Below, piece after piece: positions 26,166-34,390 of a stretch of 64,000 nt of DNA. The notes under the pieces were generated by a model. The model made no database searches and was not told the DNA's origin. It saw nothing but the letters and a program-made list of their open reading frames with translations. Location: contig LSIG01000165.1 in the NCBI GenBank assembly GCA_001556125.1, forward strand, positions 1-64,000, given 5' to 3'. A program made the translations under genes and the position numbers. Each line of letters begins with the position of its first letter. The first letter of the stretch is position 1. Source of the DNA: Rhizobiales bacterium CCH10-E5. Lineage in GTDB: Bacteria; Pseudomonadota; Alphaproteobacteria; Rhizobiales; Beijerinckiaceae.

Positions 26166-27845
26166 ATGGATCTCGATCAGGCACGGGCCGAAGCCCGCGA
26201 GAGCATGGATTACGACGTCGTCATCGTAGGCGCGGGCCCGGCCGGCCTCGCCGCGGCGATCCGGCTCAAGCAGCTCGACGAGAATATCTCCGTCGTGGTG
26301 GTCGAGAAGGGCGCCGAGGTCGGCGCGCATATCCTCTCGGGCGCCGTGATCGACCCCTCGGGCCTCGACGCGCTGCTGCCCGACTGGCGCCAGGACGAGG
26401 CCCGCCCGCTGACCACTGAGGTCAGCGAGGACATCTTCTACTTCCTGACCGAGCCGAACGGCATCCGCCTGCCGAATGTCGGCATGCCGAAGCTGATGAA
26501 CAATCACGGCAATTTCGTCGGCTCGCTCGGTCTGGTCACGAAGTATCTGGCGGCCCAGGCCGAGGCGCTCGGCGTCGAGATCTATCCCGGCTTCGCTGCA
26601 GCCGAACTGCTGTTCAACGAGGACGGCTCCGTTGCCGGCATCGCAACCGGCGACATGGGCATCGCCAAGGACGGCACGGTCTCCGAGCGCTTCACCCGCG
26701 GCATGGAGCTGCGTGGGCGCTACACCCTGCTGGGAGAGGGGGCCCGTGGCTCGCTCTCCAAGATCGCCATCCGCAAATTCGGCCTGGATGCCGGCCGCGA
26801 GCCGCAGAAATACGGCATCGGCCTGAAGGAAATCTGGCAGGTCAAGCCGGAGAAGTTCGTCAAGGGCCGCGTCCAGCACTCTTTCGGCTGGCCGCTCGAC
26901 AGCCGCACCGGCGGCGGCTCCTTCCTCTATCATTTCGACGATAACCTGGTCACCGTCGGCTTCGTCGTGCATCTCAACTACGAGAACCCGACGCTTTCGC
27001 CCTTCGACGAGTTCCAGCGCTTCAAAACCCATCCGCTGATCCGAGACCTGTTCGAGGGCGGCAAGCGGCTCTCCTACGGCTCGCGCGCCATCACCGAGGG
27101 CGGCTGGCAATCGGTGCCGAAGCTGACCTTCCCGGGTGGGGCGCTGATCGGCTGCGCGGCCGGTTTCGTCAACGTTCCCCGCATCAAGGGCAGCCACAAC
27201 GCCATCGCCTCCGGCATGCTGGCGGCCGAGAAGCTGGTCCCGGTGCTCGCCGCCGGCCGCTCGCATGACGAGGTCGTCGAGATCGAGAACGAGTGGCGCG
27301 ACGGCCCGATCGGCGCCGACCTCCAGCCGGTTCGCAACGTCAAGCCGCTCTGGTCGAAATACGGCACGCTGCTCGGCATCGGGCTCGGCGGCATCGACAT
27401 GTGGCTGAACCAGCTCTTCGGCTGGTCGCCCTTCGGCACGCTGAAGCACGGCAAGCCCGACCATGCGACGCTGAAGCTGCTCAGCGAGGTCAAGCCGATC
27501 GTCTATCCGAAGCCCGACGGCAAGATCAGCTTCGACAAGCTCTCCTCGGTCTTCCTCTCCTCGACCAACCACGAGGAGGACCAGCCCGCCCATCTCAAGC
27601 TGACCGACCCGTCGATCCCGATCGAGAAGAACCTGCCGCTATACGGCGAGCCGGCGCGGCTCTACTGCCCGGCCGGAGTCTACGAGGTGGTCTACAAGGA
27701 CGCCGAGGCGAAGACCGAGCCGCGCTTCGTGATCAACGCGCAGAACTGCGTCCACTGCAAGACTTGCGACATCAAGGATCCGGCCCAGAACATCACCTGG
27801 ACGGTGCCCGAGGGCGGCGGCGGGCCGGGCTACGCGAACATGTGA
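26166..27845 (+). CDS. Electron transfer flavoprotein-ubiquinone oxidoreductase
   Basis: 559 residues from the ATG at 26166, with GGAGGG 4-9 nt upstream. The FAD-binding start is YDVVIVGAGPAGLAAAIRLKQ. GGWQSVPKLTFPGGALIGCAAGFVN is the conserved membrane/quinone region. The C-terminal [4Fe-4S] module has NCVHCKTCDIKDPAQNITW. It passes electrons from reduced ETF (fatty-acid and amino-acid oxidation) to ubiquinone at the inner membrane. A bidirectional terminator follows 26 nt after the stop. Confidence 0.97.
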   Translation: MDLDQARAEARESMDYDVVIVGAGPAGLAAAIRLKQLDENISVVVVEKGAEVGAHILSGAVIDPSGLDALLPDWRQDEARPLTTEVSEDIFYFLTEPNGIRLPNVGMPKLMNNHGNFVGSLGLVTKYLAAQAEALGVEIYPGFAAAELLFNEDGSVAGIATGDMGIAKDGTVSERFTRGMELRGRYTLLGEGARGSLSKIAIRKFGLDAGREPQKYGIGLKEIWQVKPEKFVKGRVQHSFGWPLDSRTGGGSFLYHFDDNLVTVGFVVHLNYENPTLSPFDEFQRFKTHPLIRDLFEGGKRLSYGSRAITEGGWQSVPKLTFPGGALIGCAAGFVNVPRIKGSHNAIASGMLAAEKLVPVLAAGRSHDEVVEIENEWRDGPIGADLQPVRNVKPLWSKYGTLLGIGLGGIDMWLNQLFGWSPFGTLKHGKPDHATLKLLSEVKPIVYPKPDGKISFDKLSSVFLSSTNHEEDQPAHLKLTDPSIPIEKNLPLYGEPARLYCPAGVYEVVYKDAEAKTEPRFVINAQNCVHCKTCDIKDPAQNITWTVPEGGGGPGYANM

Positions 27846-27871
27846 CGCGGCCGCTCGTCGCAGCCGACATC

Positions 27872-27907
27872 AAAAAGGGGGCGTGCCGGCTGGCACGCCC
27901 CCTTTTT
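27872..27907. terminator. Bidirectional terminator between the ETF-QO and lipoprotein genes
   Basis: Perfect 16-bp stem (AAAAAGGGGGCGTGCC / GGCACGCCCCCTTTTT) with loop GGCT. T5 ends the stem on either strand, so it can stop both convergent transcripts. Confidence 0.92.
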
Positions 27908-27939
27908 CGAGACGCCGGCCGCAGCCGGCGCGAAGACGA

Positions 27940-28047
27940 TCAGCCCTTGCGGACGACGGCCGGAGCCGGCTTCTCCGGCTGGGCGCAGCCGGCGGCGAAA
28001 CCGGCGAGGAGGGCGACGGCGGCAACGCTGAGAACGAGCTTCTTCAT
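27940..28047 (-). CDS. Small lipoprotein, 35 residues
   Basis: MKKLVLSVAAVALLAGFAAG followed by the lipobox Cys (FAAGC) and a short tail CAQPEKPAPAVVRKG. Found by direct translation of the minus strand. An AGGA lies 7 nt before the ATG at 28047, and the bidirectional hairpin at 27872-27907 lies 32 nt after the stop, so it has its own signals. The mature lipopeptide would be only about 15 residues. It resembles the tiny lipoproteins often annotated as hypothetical in this order; function unknown. Confidence 0.75.
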   Translation of the reverse strand: MKKLVLSVAAVALLAGFAAGCAQPEKPAPAVVRKG

Positions 28048-28346
28048 GGGAAGGATCCTGTCCGAATCGTCGTGACGGAGAAACGACGCCGGACGATAGC
28101 CGACGAATTGCTACGACATCGACAACGAAAACTGGCCGACGCTGCGTCAGCGCGTGGTTTTGCTGCACTGTGGCCGGCACGCTACGGCACGGACCGCTTC
28201 GCCCCCCGCGAGGCTTGCCCGCCCGCCTGGAAACGGCCATCTTGCCGACTTACGCGAAGCGGTCACGGTCGCGCGTCACCGACCACGTCTGCCGCGAGAT
28301 GCGCGCGACGGCAGACCGAAGGAGAATGGCAGTCGTGGGATCTGGA
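28048..28346. other. Gene-free gap before the TPR gene
   Basis: About 300 nt between the divergent lipoprotein and TPR genes. I see no convincing gene, RNA or palindrome. Promoters for both genes should lie here, but none matches a consensus clearly. Confidence 0.5.
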
Positions 28347-30128
28347 ATGAACCGCCGTGGCCCGATCACGGCCGCTGCCTTGGCGTTGCTCCTGGCCCTG
28401 CCCGTCGGCGCGGCCGCGCAGGGAGCGCAGGGAACGAGCTCTGCCCGCGCGACCGACCAGCTCGACACCGCCGAAAGCCTCGAGGGCAACTATCTCGCCG
28501 CCATCGTCGCGGGAGCGGGGCGCGATCTCGGCGCGGCCTCCGTCTTCCTGCGCGAGGCGATCAAGGGCGATCCCCAGAACAACGACCTGCTCGAGCGCGC
28601 CTTCGTGGCCTTCCTGGCCGATGGCGCCATGCCGGATGCCTTCCGCGCCGCTGACAAGCTGATTCAGCGCGACCCCTCGAACGGCCTCGCCCAGCTCGCC
28701 ATCGGCATCCGCGCACTGAAGCAGAAGAACTACCAGACCGCCCGCAATCATTTGCAGCGCGGCGGGCGCGGCCGTGCGGCCGACATCACCGCGACGCTCT
28801 TGTCAGCTTGGTCGCAGCTCGGTTCAGGGCAGACCACGCGCGCCATCGAGACGCTGGAACGGCTGCGCGGCGAGCCCTCCTACAACCTCTTCCGCGACTA
28901 TCATGCCGGCCTCATCCTCGACGCGGCAGGCCGCAAGGCCGATGCCGAGAAGCGCCTGAAGACCGCCTATGAGTCGGAAAAGACGACGCTGCGGCTCGTC
29001 GATCTCTGGGCGAAGATGCAGGCCCGCAACGGCGATTTCGAGGGCGCGGCCGCGACCTATGCGGAGTTCGATCGCCTGTTGCCGAACCACCCGATCGTCC
29101 GCGACGGCCTGGCCAAGGTGGCGGCCAGGCAGGCGCCGCCCCGTCAGGTCGGCAACGCCCAGCAGGGCGCCGCCGAGGTGCTCTACGGCCTCGCCAGCGC
29201 CGGCAACCGCCAGGGCGACGAGGCGGCGGCGCTGCTCTATCTGCGCCTCGCCATCTATCTCGACCCCAACCACGACCTCGCGATCCTGACGCTGGGCGAC
29301 ATCCTCGAGCGCGCGCGCCAGCCCGAGGACGCCGTCGCCGTCTACGAGAAGATGCCGGCGACCTCGCCGCTGCGGCCCAATGCCGAGATCCAGGCCGGTC
29401 TCGCGCTGGAAAATCTGGGCCGGCCCGAGGAGGCGGTGAAGCACCTCAACGCCCTGATCGCCGAGCGGCCGGACGACATCGATGCGCTCTCGGCGCTCGG
29501 CAATGTCTATCGCTCGCGCAAGATGTTCGAGGAGGCCGCCGCCACCTATGACAAAGCGATCGCCAAGCTCGCCTCGCCCGGCCGCGCCAACTGGGACCTG
29601 TTCTACTTCCGCGGCATCGCCCGCGAGCGCATCAAGCGCTGGCCGGAGGCCGAGGCCGATCTGCGCAAGGCGCTCGAACTCCTGCCCGAGCCGCTGGGGC
29701 GCGAGCGCGCGCTGGTGCTGAACTATCTCGGTTATTCGCTGGTCGATCAGCATCTCAAGCTCGACGAGGCGCTGGAGATGCTGCGCCGTGCCGTCGAACT
29801 CCGCCCGCGCGACGGCTACATCATCGATTCGCTCGGCTGGGCCTATTACCGCCTCGGCCGCTATCCGGAGGCGCTGCGCGAGCTGGAGCGCGCGGTCGAG
29901 CTGCGCCCCTCCGACCCCGTCATCAACGACCATCTCGGCGATGTTTACTGGAAGGTCGGGCGCCGCCTCGAGGCCGGTTTCCAGTGGAACCACGCCCGCG
30001 ACCTCAATCCCGAGCCCGAGGACCTGGTCAAGATCAAGCGCAAGATCGAGCGCGGGCTGGAGGACGGCCCCTCGGCCAACGCGGTCGAGCCGAAGGATCC
30101 GGCCGAACCGAAGAAGGACGGCGGCTGA
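28347..30128 (+). CDS. Exported tetratricopeptide-repeat protein
   Basis: 593 residues from the ATG at 28347, which opens a signal peptide ([25 protein letters not shown]). An ATG at 28326 gives a 7-residue longer form but has AAGGAG too close. TPR units run through the protein, clearest at the C terminus ([75 protein letters not shown]). This is a widespread alphaproteobacterial periplasmic or outer-membrane TPR scaffold. Upstream of ispE on the same strand, with repeat B1 between them. Confidence 0.88.
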   Translation: MNRRGPITAAALALLLALPVGAAAQGAQGTSSARATDQLDTAESLEGNYLAAIVAGAGRDLGAASVFLREAIKGDPQNNDLLERAFVAFLADGAMPDAFRAADKLIQRDPSNGLAQLAIGIRALKQKNYQTARNHLQRGGRGRAADITATLLSAWSQLGSGQTTRAIETLERLRGEPSYNLFRDYHAGLILDAAGRKADAEKRLKTAYESEKTTLRLVDLWAKMQARNGDFEGAAATYAEFDRLLPNHPIVRDGLAKVAARQAPPRQVGNAQQGAAEVLYGLASAGNRQGDEAAALLYLRLAIYLDPNHDLAILTLGDILERARQPEDAVAVYEKMPATSPLRPNAEIQAGLALENLGRPEEAVKHLNALIAERPDDIDALSALGNVYRSRKMFEEAAATYDKAIAKLASPGRANWDLFYFRGIARERIKRWPEAEADLRKALELLPEPLGRERALVLNYLGYSLVDQHLKLDEALEMLRRAVELRPRDGYIIDSLGWAYYRLGRYPEALRELERAVELRPSDPVINDHLGDVYWKVGRRLEAGFQWNHARDLNPEPEDLVKIKRKIERGLEDGPSANAVEPKDPAEPKKDGG

Positions 30129-30156
30129 TCGAGCCGTCGTCCGGCATGACCTCTCC

Positions 30157-30300
30157 GTCATTCCGGGGCGGGCCGAAGGCCCGAGCCCGGAACCCATGAA
30201 CACGACGGAGCGGGAAGGGTTGTGCCGGCCGCTTGCATCGTTCTGCGCAACCGGTGGATATGGATTCCGGGCTCTTCGCTTTGCGAAGCCCCGGAAAGAC
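30157..30300. repeat. Palindromic repeat family B, copy 1
   Basis: Outer arms GTCATTCCGGGGC and GCCCCGGAAAGAC; inner arms GAGCCCGGAACCCAT and ATGGATTCCGGGCTC. The unit fills the gap between the TPR gene and ispE and ends 12 nt before the ispE start. Copy 2 is at 38191-38332. Confidence 0.85.
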
Positions 30301-30312
30301 GCCCTCGCTGAC

Positions 30313-31317
30313 ATGACTGCGCCGCTGACCACCCGCGCCCGCGCCAAGATCAACCTGACGCTGCGGGTGCTCGGCCGCCGCGCGGATGGCTATCACGAGC
30401 TCGAAAGCCTCGTCGCCTTCGCCGGCACGGGCGACGCGCTTTCGCTCGCACCTGGCCCTGAGCTGTCGCTGACCATCGACGGCCCGCGCGGGCAGGGGCT
30501 GCCTGTCGACGACAGCAACCTGATCCTGCGCGCGACGCGCGCGCTCGAGGCGCAAACCGGCACGCTGCGTAGCGGCGCCTTCCATCTCGTCAAACGCCTG
30601 CCGGTGGCGTCCGGCATCGGCGGCGGCTCGGCCGATGCCGCCGCGGCGCTGCGCCTGCTCGCCCGGCTGAACGGAATCGCGCCCGACGACCCCGCGCTGC
30701 TGCGGGCGGCTGCCGCCACCGGCGCCGACGTCCCCGTCTGCCTCGCCTCCCGTGCCCGCATCATGGCCGGCATCGGCGAGCGCCTCGGCTCAACCCTGAC
30801 CCTGCCGCCGCTCTTCGCGCTGCTGGTCAATCCCGGCGTGCCGGTCGAAACCGCGCCGGTGTTCCGGGCGCTGGGGCTGGAGCCGGGGCAGCGACATCCG
30901 CCTGAGGCGCGTGGGTTCACCCTCAGCCCTCATCCTGAGGAGGCCGCAAGAGCGGCCGTCTCGAAGGATGCTCCAGAAGGCTCCCGACCCTCCGCGACCA
31001 TCCTTCGAGACGCGCTCCTGCAGAGCGCTCCTCAGGATGAGGGCTCGCATGGGACGAACGCGACCCGAGCCACGCTGATCGCCGCCCTCAGTGCCGCCGG
31101 CAACGACCTCGAAGGCCCCGCCCGCCGCGTCGCCCCCGTCATTGACACGGTGCTCGCCGCCCTGCGCGCCCAGCCCGGCTGCCGGCTGGCCCGCATGTCC
31201 GGCTCGGGCGCGACCTGCTTCGCGCTCTTCGACGACTGCCGCCAGAGCGCGGCCGCGGGGAAAGCGCTGGCGCGGCAGGAGCCCGGCTGGTGGGTCAAGC
31301 CTACGCTGTTGCGCTAG
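30313..31317 (+). CDS. ispE: 4-diphosphocytidyl-2-C-methyl-D-erythritol kinase with in-frame repeat insertion
   Basis: 334 residues. This GHMP kinase phosphorylates CDP-methylerythritol in the MEP isoprenoid pathway. Motifs: [21 protein letters not shown] at the start, ATP loop [18 protein letters not shown], and C-terminal [14 protein letters not shown]. Typical length is near 290. The excess is explained by repeat family A, which encodes residues 205-244 ([15 protein letters not shown] through SAPQDEG) between the kinase motifs, without a frameshift or stop. All catalytic motifs are intact, so the enzyme is probably active. It is presumably essential. Repeat B1 sits just before the start and no clear ribosome site is seen. 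Confidence 0.95.
   Translation: MTAPLTTRARAKINLTLRVLGRRADGYHELESLVAFAGTGDALSLAPGPELSLTIDGPRGQGLPVDDSNLILRATRALEAQTGTLRSGAFHLVKRLPVASGIGGGSADAAAALRLLARLNGIAPDDPALLRAAAATGADVPVCLASRARIMAGIGERLGSTLTLPPLFALLVNPGVPVETAPVFRALGLEPGQRHPPEARGFTLSPHPEEAARAAVSKDAPEGSRPSATILRDALLQSAPQDEGSHGTNATRATLIAALSAAGNDLEGPARRVAPVIDTVLAALRAQPGCRLARMSGSGATCFALFDDCRQSAAAGKALARQEPGWWVKPTLLR
30925..31045. repeat. Palindromic repeat family A inside ispE (A2)
   Basis: Perfect 18-bp outer arms (AGCCCTCATCCTGAGGAG at 30925-30942, complement at 31028-31045) and inner arms GTCTCGAAGGATG / CATCCTTCGAGAC (30958-30970; 30999-31011). Same organisation as A1. It is read in frame within ispE. Confidence 0.93.
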
Positions 31318-31421
31318 AGCGCGACCCCGCACCGACTCCGGCCCCCAGCGCAACCCTTCCGCAACGGTTGCGTTGTCAGCGGTGCGCCCTCCTGCGCGAT
31401 TCCTCTGACGGAACCCTCTTC

Positions 31422-32669
31422 ATGACCTCGCGCTGGCTGTGGCACCTTTCCCGGATCACGCGGCGGATGTGGTTTCGCGCCAGCCTGTTCTCGATCCTGG
31501 CCGTCGTTACAGCCCTCGCGGCGATCGTGCTGGCGCCCTATATCCCGAGCGACGTGCCGACCAAGATCGGCGCGGACGCCGTCGACAACATCCTCGGCAT
31601 CATCGCCTCGAGCATGCTGGCGGTGACGACCTTCTCGCTCAGCACGATGGTTGCGGCTTATTCGGCGGCCACGAGCAATGTCACGCCGCGCGCCACCCGG
31701 CTGGTGATGGAGGACACGACAACCCAGAACGTGCTGGCGACCTTCATCGGCTCCTTCCTCTACAGCCTCGTCGGCATCATCGCGCTCAGCACGGGCGCCT
31801 ATGGCAGCACAGGCCGCGTCGTTCTCTTCGTCGTCACCGCCAGCGTCATTGTTCTGATCGTCGTCACGCTGCTGCGCTGGATCGACCATCTCTCGCGCCT
31901 CGGACGGGTGACGGAGACCACCGAGCGCGTCGAGTCGGCGGCGGCGGAAGCGATGCGCCTGTACCGGGAGCAGCCGTATATGGGCGGCTCGCCGCCTGTC
32001 GATGTTCCGGCTGCCGCACGCCCGATCCACGTGTCCCGGATCGGCTATGTGCAGCATCTCGATGTCGGCGCGCTGTCGTCCATCGCCGACCGCGGCAAGG
32101 GCCGCATCTTCGTGCAGGCCACGCCCGGCTCCTTCGTGACACCGGTCGATCCCGTGGCTTTCGCGGAGGGGCTCGATGTCGCCGAGCAGGAGGCCGAGAT
32201 CCGGGCCTGCTATACCATCGCCGATACGCGCTCCTTCGATCAGGACCCGCGCTTCGGCGCCTCGGTCCTGGCCGAGATCGCCTCGCGCGCCCTCTCCCCC
32301 GGCATCAACGATCCCGGCACGGCGATCGACGTCATCGGCCGGGCCGTTCGCCTGCTGGCGATCGCGGCCGAGCCGGGCGAGCCGCAGCAGGAGGTGGCCT
32401 GCCCGCGGGTCCATATTCCGCCGATCGCGATCGGTGATCTGTTCGACGATCTCTTCACACCGATCGCCCGCGACGGCGCCGGCGTGGTCGAGATCGGGGT
32501 CCGGTTGCAAAAGGCGATGCTGATCCTGTCGCGGTTCGGGCCGCCGGATTTCGCCGAGAACGCCGCCCGCCACTCGCGCCTCGCTCTGCAACGGGCCAGC
32601 CGCGGCCTGACGCTGGAGGAAGACCTCGCCATCCTCCGCGAACTGGCGGCCCAGGTCGAGCGGCCCTGA
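31422..32669 (+). CDS. DUF2254 membrane protein
   Basis: 415 residues from the ATG at 31422. Four membrane helices lie in the first 165 residues (SILAVVTALAAIVLAPYI; IIASSMLAVTTFSLSTMVAAY; VLATFIGSFLYSLVGIIAL; VVLFVVTASVIVLIVVTLL). A long soluble C-terminal domain with ALSPGINDPGTAIDVIGRAVRLL follows. This is the DUF2254 signature; function unknown. It is followed 102 nt later by the small-protein/DUF421 group. Confidence 0.9.
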   Translation: MTSRWLWHLSRITRRMWFRASLFSILAVVTALAAIVLAPYIPSDVPTKIGADAVDNILGIIASSMLAVTTFSLSTMVAAYSAATSNVTPRATRLVMEDTTTQNVLATFIGSFLYSLVGIIALSTGAYGSTGRVVLFVVTASVIVLIVVTLLRWIDHLSRLGRVTETTERVESAAAEAMRLYREQPYMGGSPPVDVPAAARPIHVSRIGYVQHLDVGALSSIADRGKGRIFVQATPGSFVTPVDPVAFAEGLDVAEQEAEIRACYTIADTRSFDQDPRFGASVLAEIASRALSPGINDPGTAIDVIGRAVRLLAIAAEPGEPQQEVACPRVHIPPIAIGDLFDDLFTPIARDGAGVVEIGVRLQKAMLILSRFGPPDFAENAARHSRLALQRASRGLTLEEDLAILRELAAQVERP

Positions 32670-32770
32670 CCCCATCTTCCGAATCTGCCGGCCGCGAGGG
32701 AGCCTTTGCCGCCCTGTCGGGTTGTCCCTGTATCGCTCCGCTCCGGCGGGGCCGAACCCAGGAGGCGACG

Positions 32771-32992
32771 ATGCCAGCAGGACAGTCCAGCGGAACCGGC
32801 GCGATGACCGAGTTGCAGGACGAGGAGGTTCGCAAGAACGACATCCTCAGCAACCGCGACAAGGCGCAGCGTCCGCCCGATCGGGGGCTCGATGGCCGGG
32901 GCGTGCAGGTCGATGAATACAAGGACACGCCGACCAACCGGCGCCCCCCGCTCGACGAGCGACACAGGGCCAGCGAGGAGGAGGGATCATGA
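32771..32992 (+). CDS. Small hydrophilic protein
   Basis: 73 residues with GGAGG 6-10 nt before the ATG. Strongly charged and Pro/Asp/Arg-rich (DEYKDTPTNRRPPLDERHR), no hydrophobic segment, probably disordered. I recognise no family. Its stop overlaps the next start by 4 nt (ATGA), so the two small genes are coupled. Confidence 0.7.
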   Translation: MPAGQSSGTGAMTELQDEEVRKNDILSNRDKAQRPPDRGLDGRGVQVDEYKDTPTNRRPPLDERHRASEEEGS

Positions 32993-33192
32993 GCACTGAC
33001 AAGATCAGTCCGAAGCCTCTCGCCGATGCCGACAAGCGTCCACAGTCCGGCGAAACAGACCGTCCCGGGTTCGATCTCGGCGGAGCGAAGGGCGAGGACA
33101 GCGCAGGGCGCGGTCTCGGCCTCGGGACCGATGCCAAGGATGATCGCGAGGCGCAAAGACTGCCGCGCGATGCCGACAAGCCGTCTCCCTAG
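32989..33192 (+). CDS. Small hydrophilic protein
   Basis: 67 residues, rich in Asp, Lys, Arg, Gly and Pro (LADADKRPQSGETDRPGF; RDADKPSP), no membrane segment. Coupled to the gene before it by a 4-nt overlap and followed 38 nt later by the DUF421 gene. Composition recalls stress-related disordered proteins, but no family is recognised. Confidence 0.68.
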   Translation: MSTDKISPKPLADADKRPQSGETDRPGFDLGGAKGEDSAGRGLGLGTDAKDDREAQRLPRDADKPSP

Positions 33193-33230
33193 GCGGTCTT
33201 GCGAACGATCGACCGGCGGGAGCCTGACGC

Positions 33231-33719
33231 ATGAACTGGCAGGAGATGCTGTTCCAGAACTGGCAGGGCATTGTCCGGACGCTGCTGGTCGGCGTGCTGG
33301 CCTATGTCGTGCTGGTCGCCTTTCTGCGCATCTCCGGCAAGCGGACGCTCGCCAAGCTCAACGCCTTCGATCTGGTCTTCACGGTGGCGCTGGGATCGAC
33401 GCTCTCGGCGATCCTGCTGCAGGAATCGATCGCGCTCGCGGAAGGCGCGGCTGCGCTGGCGCTGCTGATCGCCATGCAGTTTGCCGTCGCCTTCCTGTCA
33501 GTCCGTTGGAAGGCTTTTGCCGAGATCGTCCGGTCGGAACCGTCCCTGCTGGTTCGGCAGGGCGCGTTCTGCGATCGGGCGCTTCGTTCTGAGCGGGTGA
33601 CTCGCGACGAGGCGCTGGGGGCCGTCCGCGCGGCCGGCGGCCGGGACGTCGAGGACGCCGATTTCGTGATTCTCGAGAGCGACGGCACCATGAGCGTCGG
33701 TCTGCGGGCGCGGGCGTAA
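33231..33719 (+). CDS. DUF421 (YetF-like) membrane protein
   Basis: 162 residues. Three N-terminal helices (GIVRTLLVGVLAYVVLVAFL; LVFTVALGSTLSAILL; GAAALALLIAMQFAVAFL) surround the conserved RISGKRTLAKLNAFDLVFTVALGS. The C-terminal soluble domain (RVTRDEALGAVRAAGGRDVEDADFVILESDGTMSV) is the YetF fold. Function of the family is unknown. Last of a three-gene run with two small hydrophilic proteins. Confidence 0.9.
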   Translation: MNWQEMLFQNWQGIVRTLLVGVLAYVVLVAFLRISGKRTLAKLNAFDLVFTVALGSTLSAILLQESIALAEGAAALALLIAMQFAVAFLSVRWKAFAEIVRSEPSLLVRQGAFCDRALRSERVTRDEALGAVRAAGGRDVEDADFVILESDGTMSVGLRARA

Positions 33720-34113
33720 CCCTCACCGACCCACTGGAGAGTTATCCCCGCAGCCCCGCCCGCCCTTATCCTCCCCTCGCTGCACCCAACCAAGGGGGCT
33801 GTCGCGAGGCGTCGTGCGGCCGGGTGTGGTGGCGGGTTTCGGGAGGCGTCGCCGTCGCGGGCGGCGTTCTCGGAGGTCGAGCGGCAGTAAGTCCCCCCAT
33901 CAGGGTCGAGCAGCCGCGACGCCCAAAATCCCTGCGCGCGGAGCCGGGCGGCGCGAGATCGGCGCTGCATCGACACTTCGACATCGACACTCGACATCGG
34001 CACGCGGCTTTGGTCTGCGCGCCACCCGGCTCCGCGCATCCCCTTTCGGGGGCATTGATGCGAAACCCCGCGGCTTTCGGCCGGTCGGGGGTTTTGGTGC
34101 GTGGCGTCGCAGG
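33720..34113. other. Unexplained structured intergenic region
   Basis: No supported gene. Contents: GCGCG-GAGCCGGGCG-GCGCG at 33936-33955 pairs, with one mismatch, with 34018-34037 across a 62-nt loop. That loop holds three copies of CATCGACACT or near it (33968, 33982, 33995). Further right, CCCCTTTCGGGGG and AAACCCC...GGGGTTTT (around 34040-34095) can also fold. Short frames on both strands lack starts and homology I recognise. It may be a mobile palindromic unit or a structured RNA. Confidence 0.5.
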
Positions 34114-34276
34114 GCGCGGGGAACCCCTCTCCTGTAAGGAGAGGGGCAGGGGTGAGGTGCTGGCCCCTGGACCAGCGGAGTAGGACCTCGACGTCGCTGC
34201 GGTGAGGTCGCGGCCACAGTGTCAATCGGCCGACCCCTCACCCTGCCCTCTCCCTCCGGGAGAGGGTTCCCCGCGC
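34114..34276. repeat. Palindromic repeat family D
   Basis: Outer arms GCGCGGGGAACCC and GGGTTCCCCGCGC are complementary. Inside, CTCTCCTGTAAGGAGAG and CCCTCTCCCTCCGGGAGAGGG are hairpins, and GGGGTGAGG mirrors CCTCACCC. It is about 163 bp and lies downstream of icd. Confidence 0.8.
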
Positions 34277-34340
34277 TGTCCCAACCCGAATGGTCGGCGT
34301 TGCGCTTGGGCCTGTGGCAGAGAGCGCCACTCAACGAAAA

Positions 34341-34364
34341 AGCCCGGCCGTCACCGGCCGAGCT
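34341..34364 (-). terminator. Terminator of icd
   Basis: Ten-bp stem with one mismatch (AGCTCGGCCG / CGGCCGGGCT on the minus strand), followed by TTTTTCGTT, 27 nt after the icd stop. Confidence 0.82.
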
Positions 34365-34390
34365 CCTGTCGTCGCGAATGGCCCGCCCGC

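Noticed and set aside
33824..34183. Plus-strand frame of about 119 codons, and a 74-codon minus frame at 33766-33990
   Set aside because: Both cross the inverted and direct repeats, have no ribosome site and no family resemblance.
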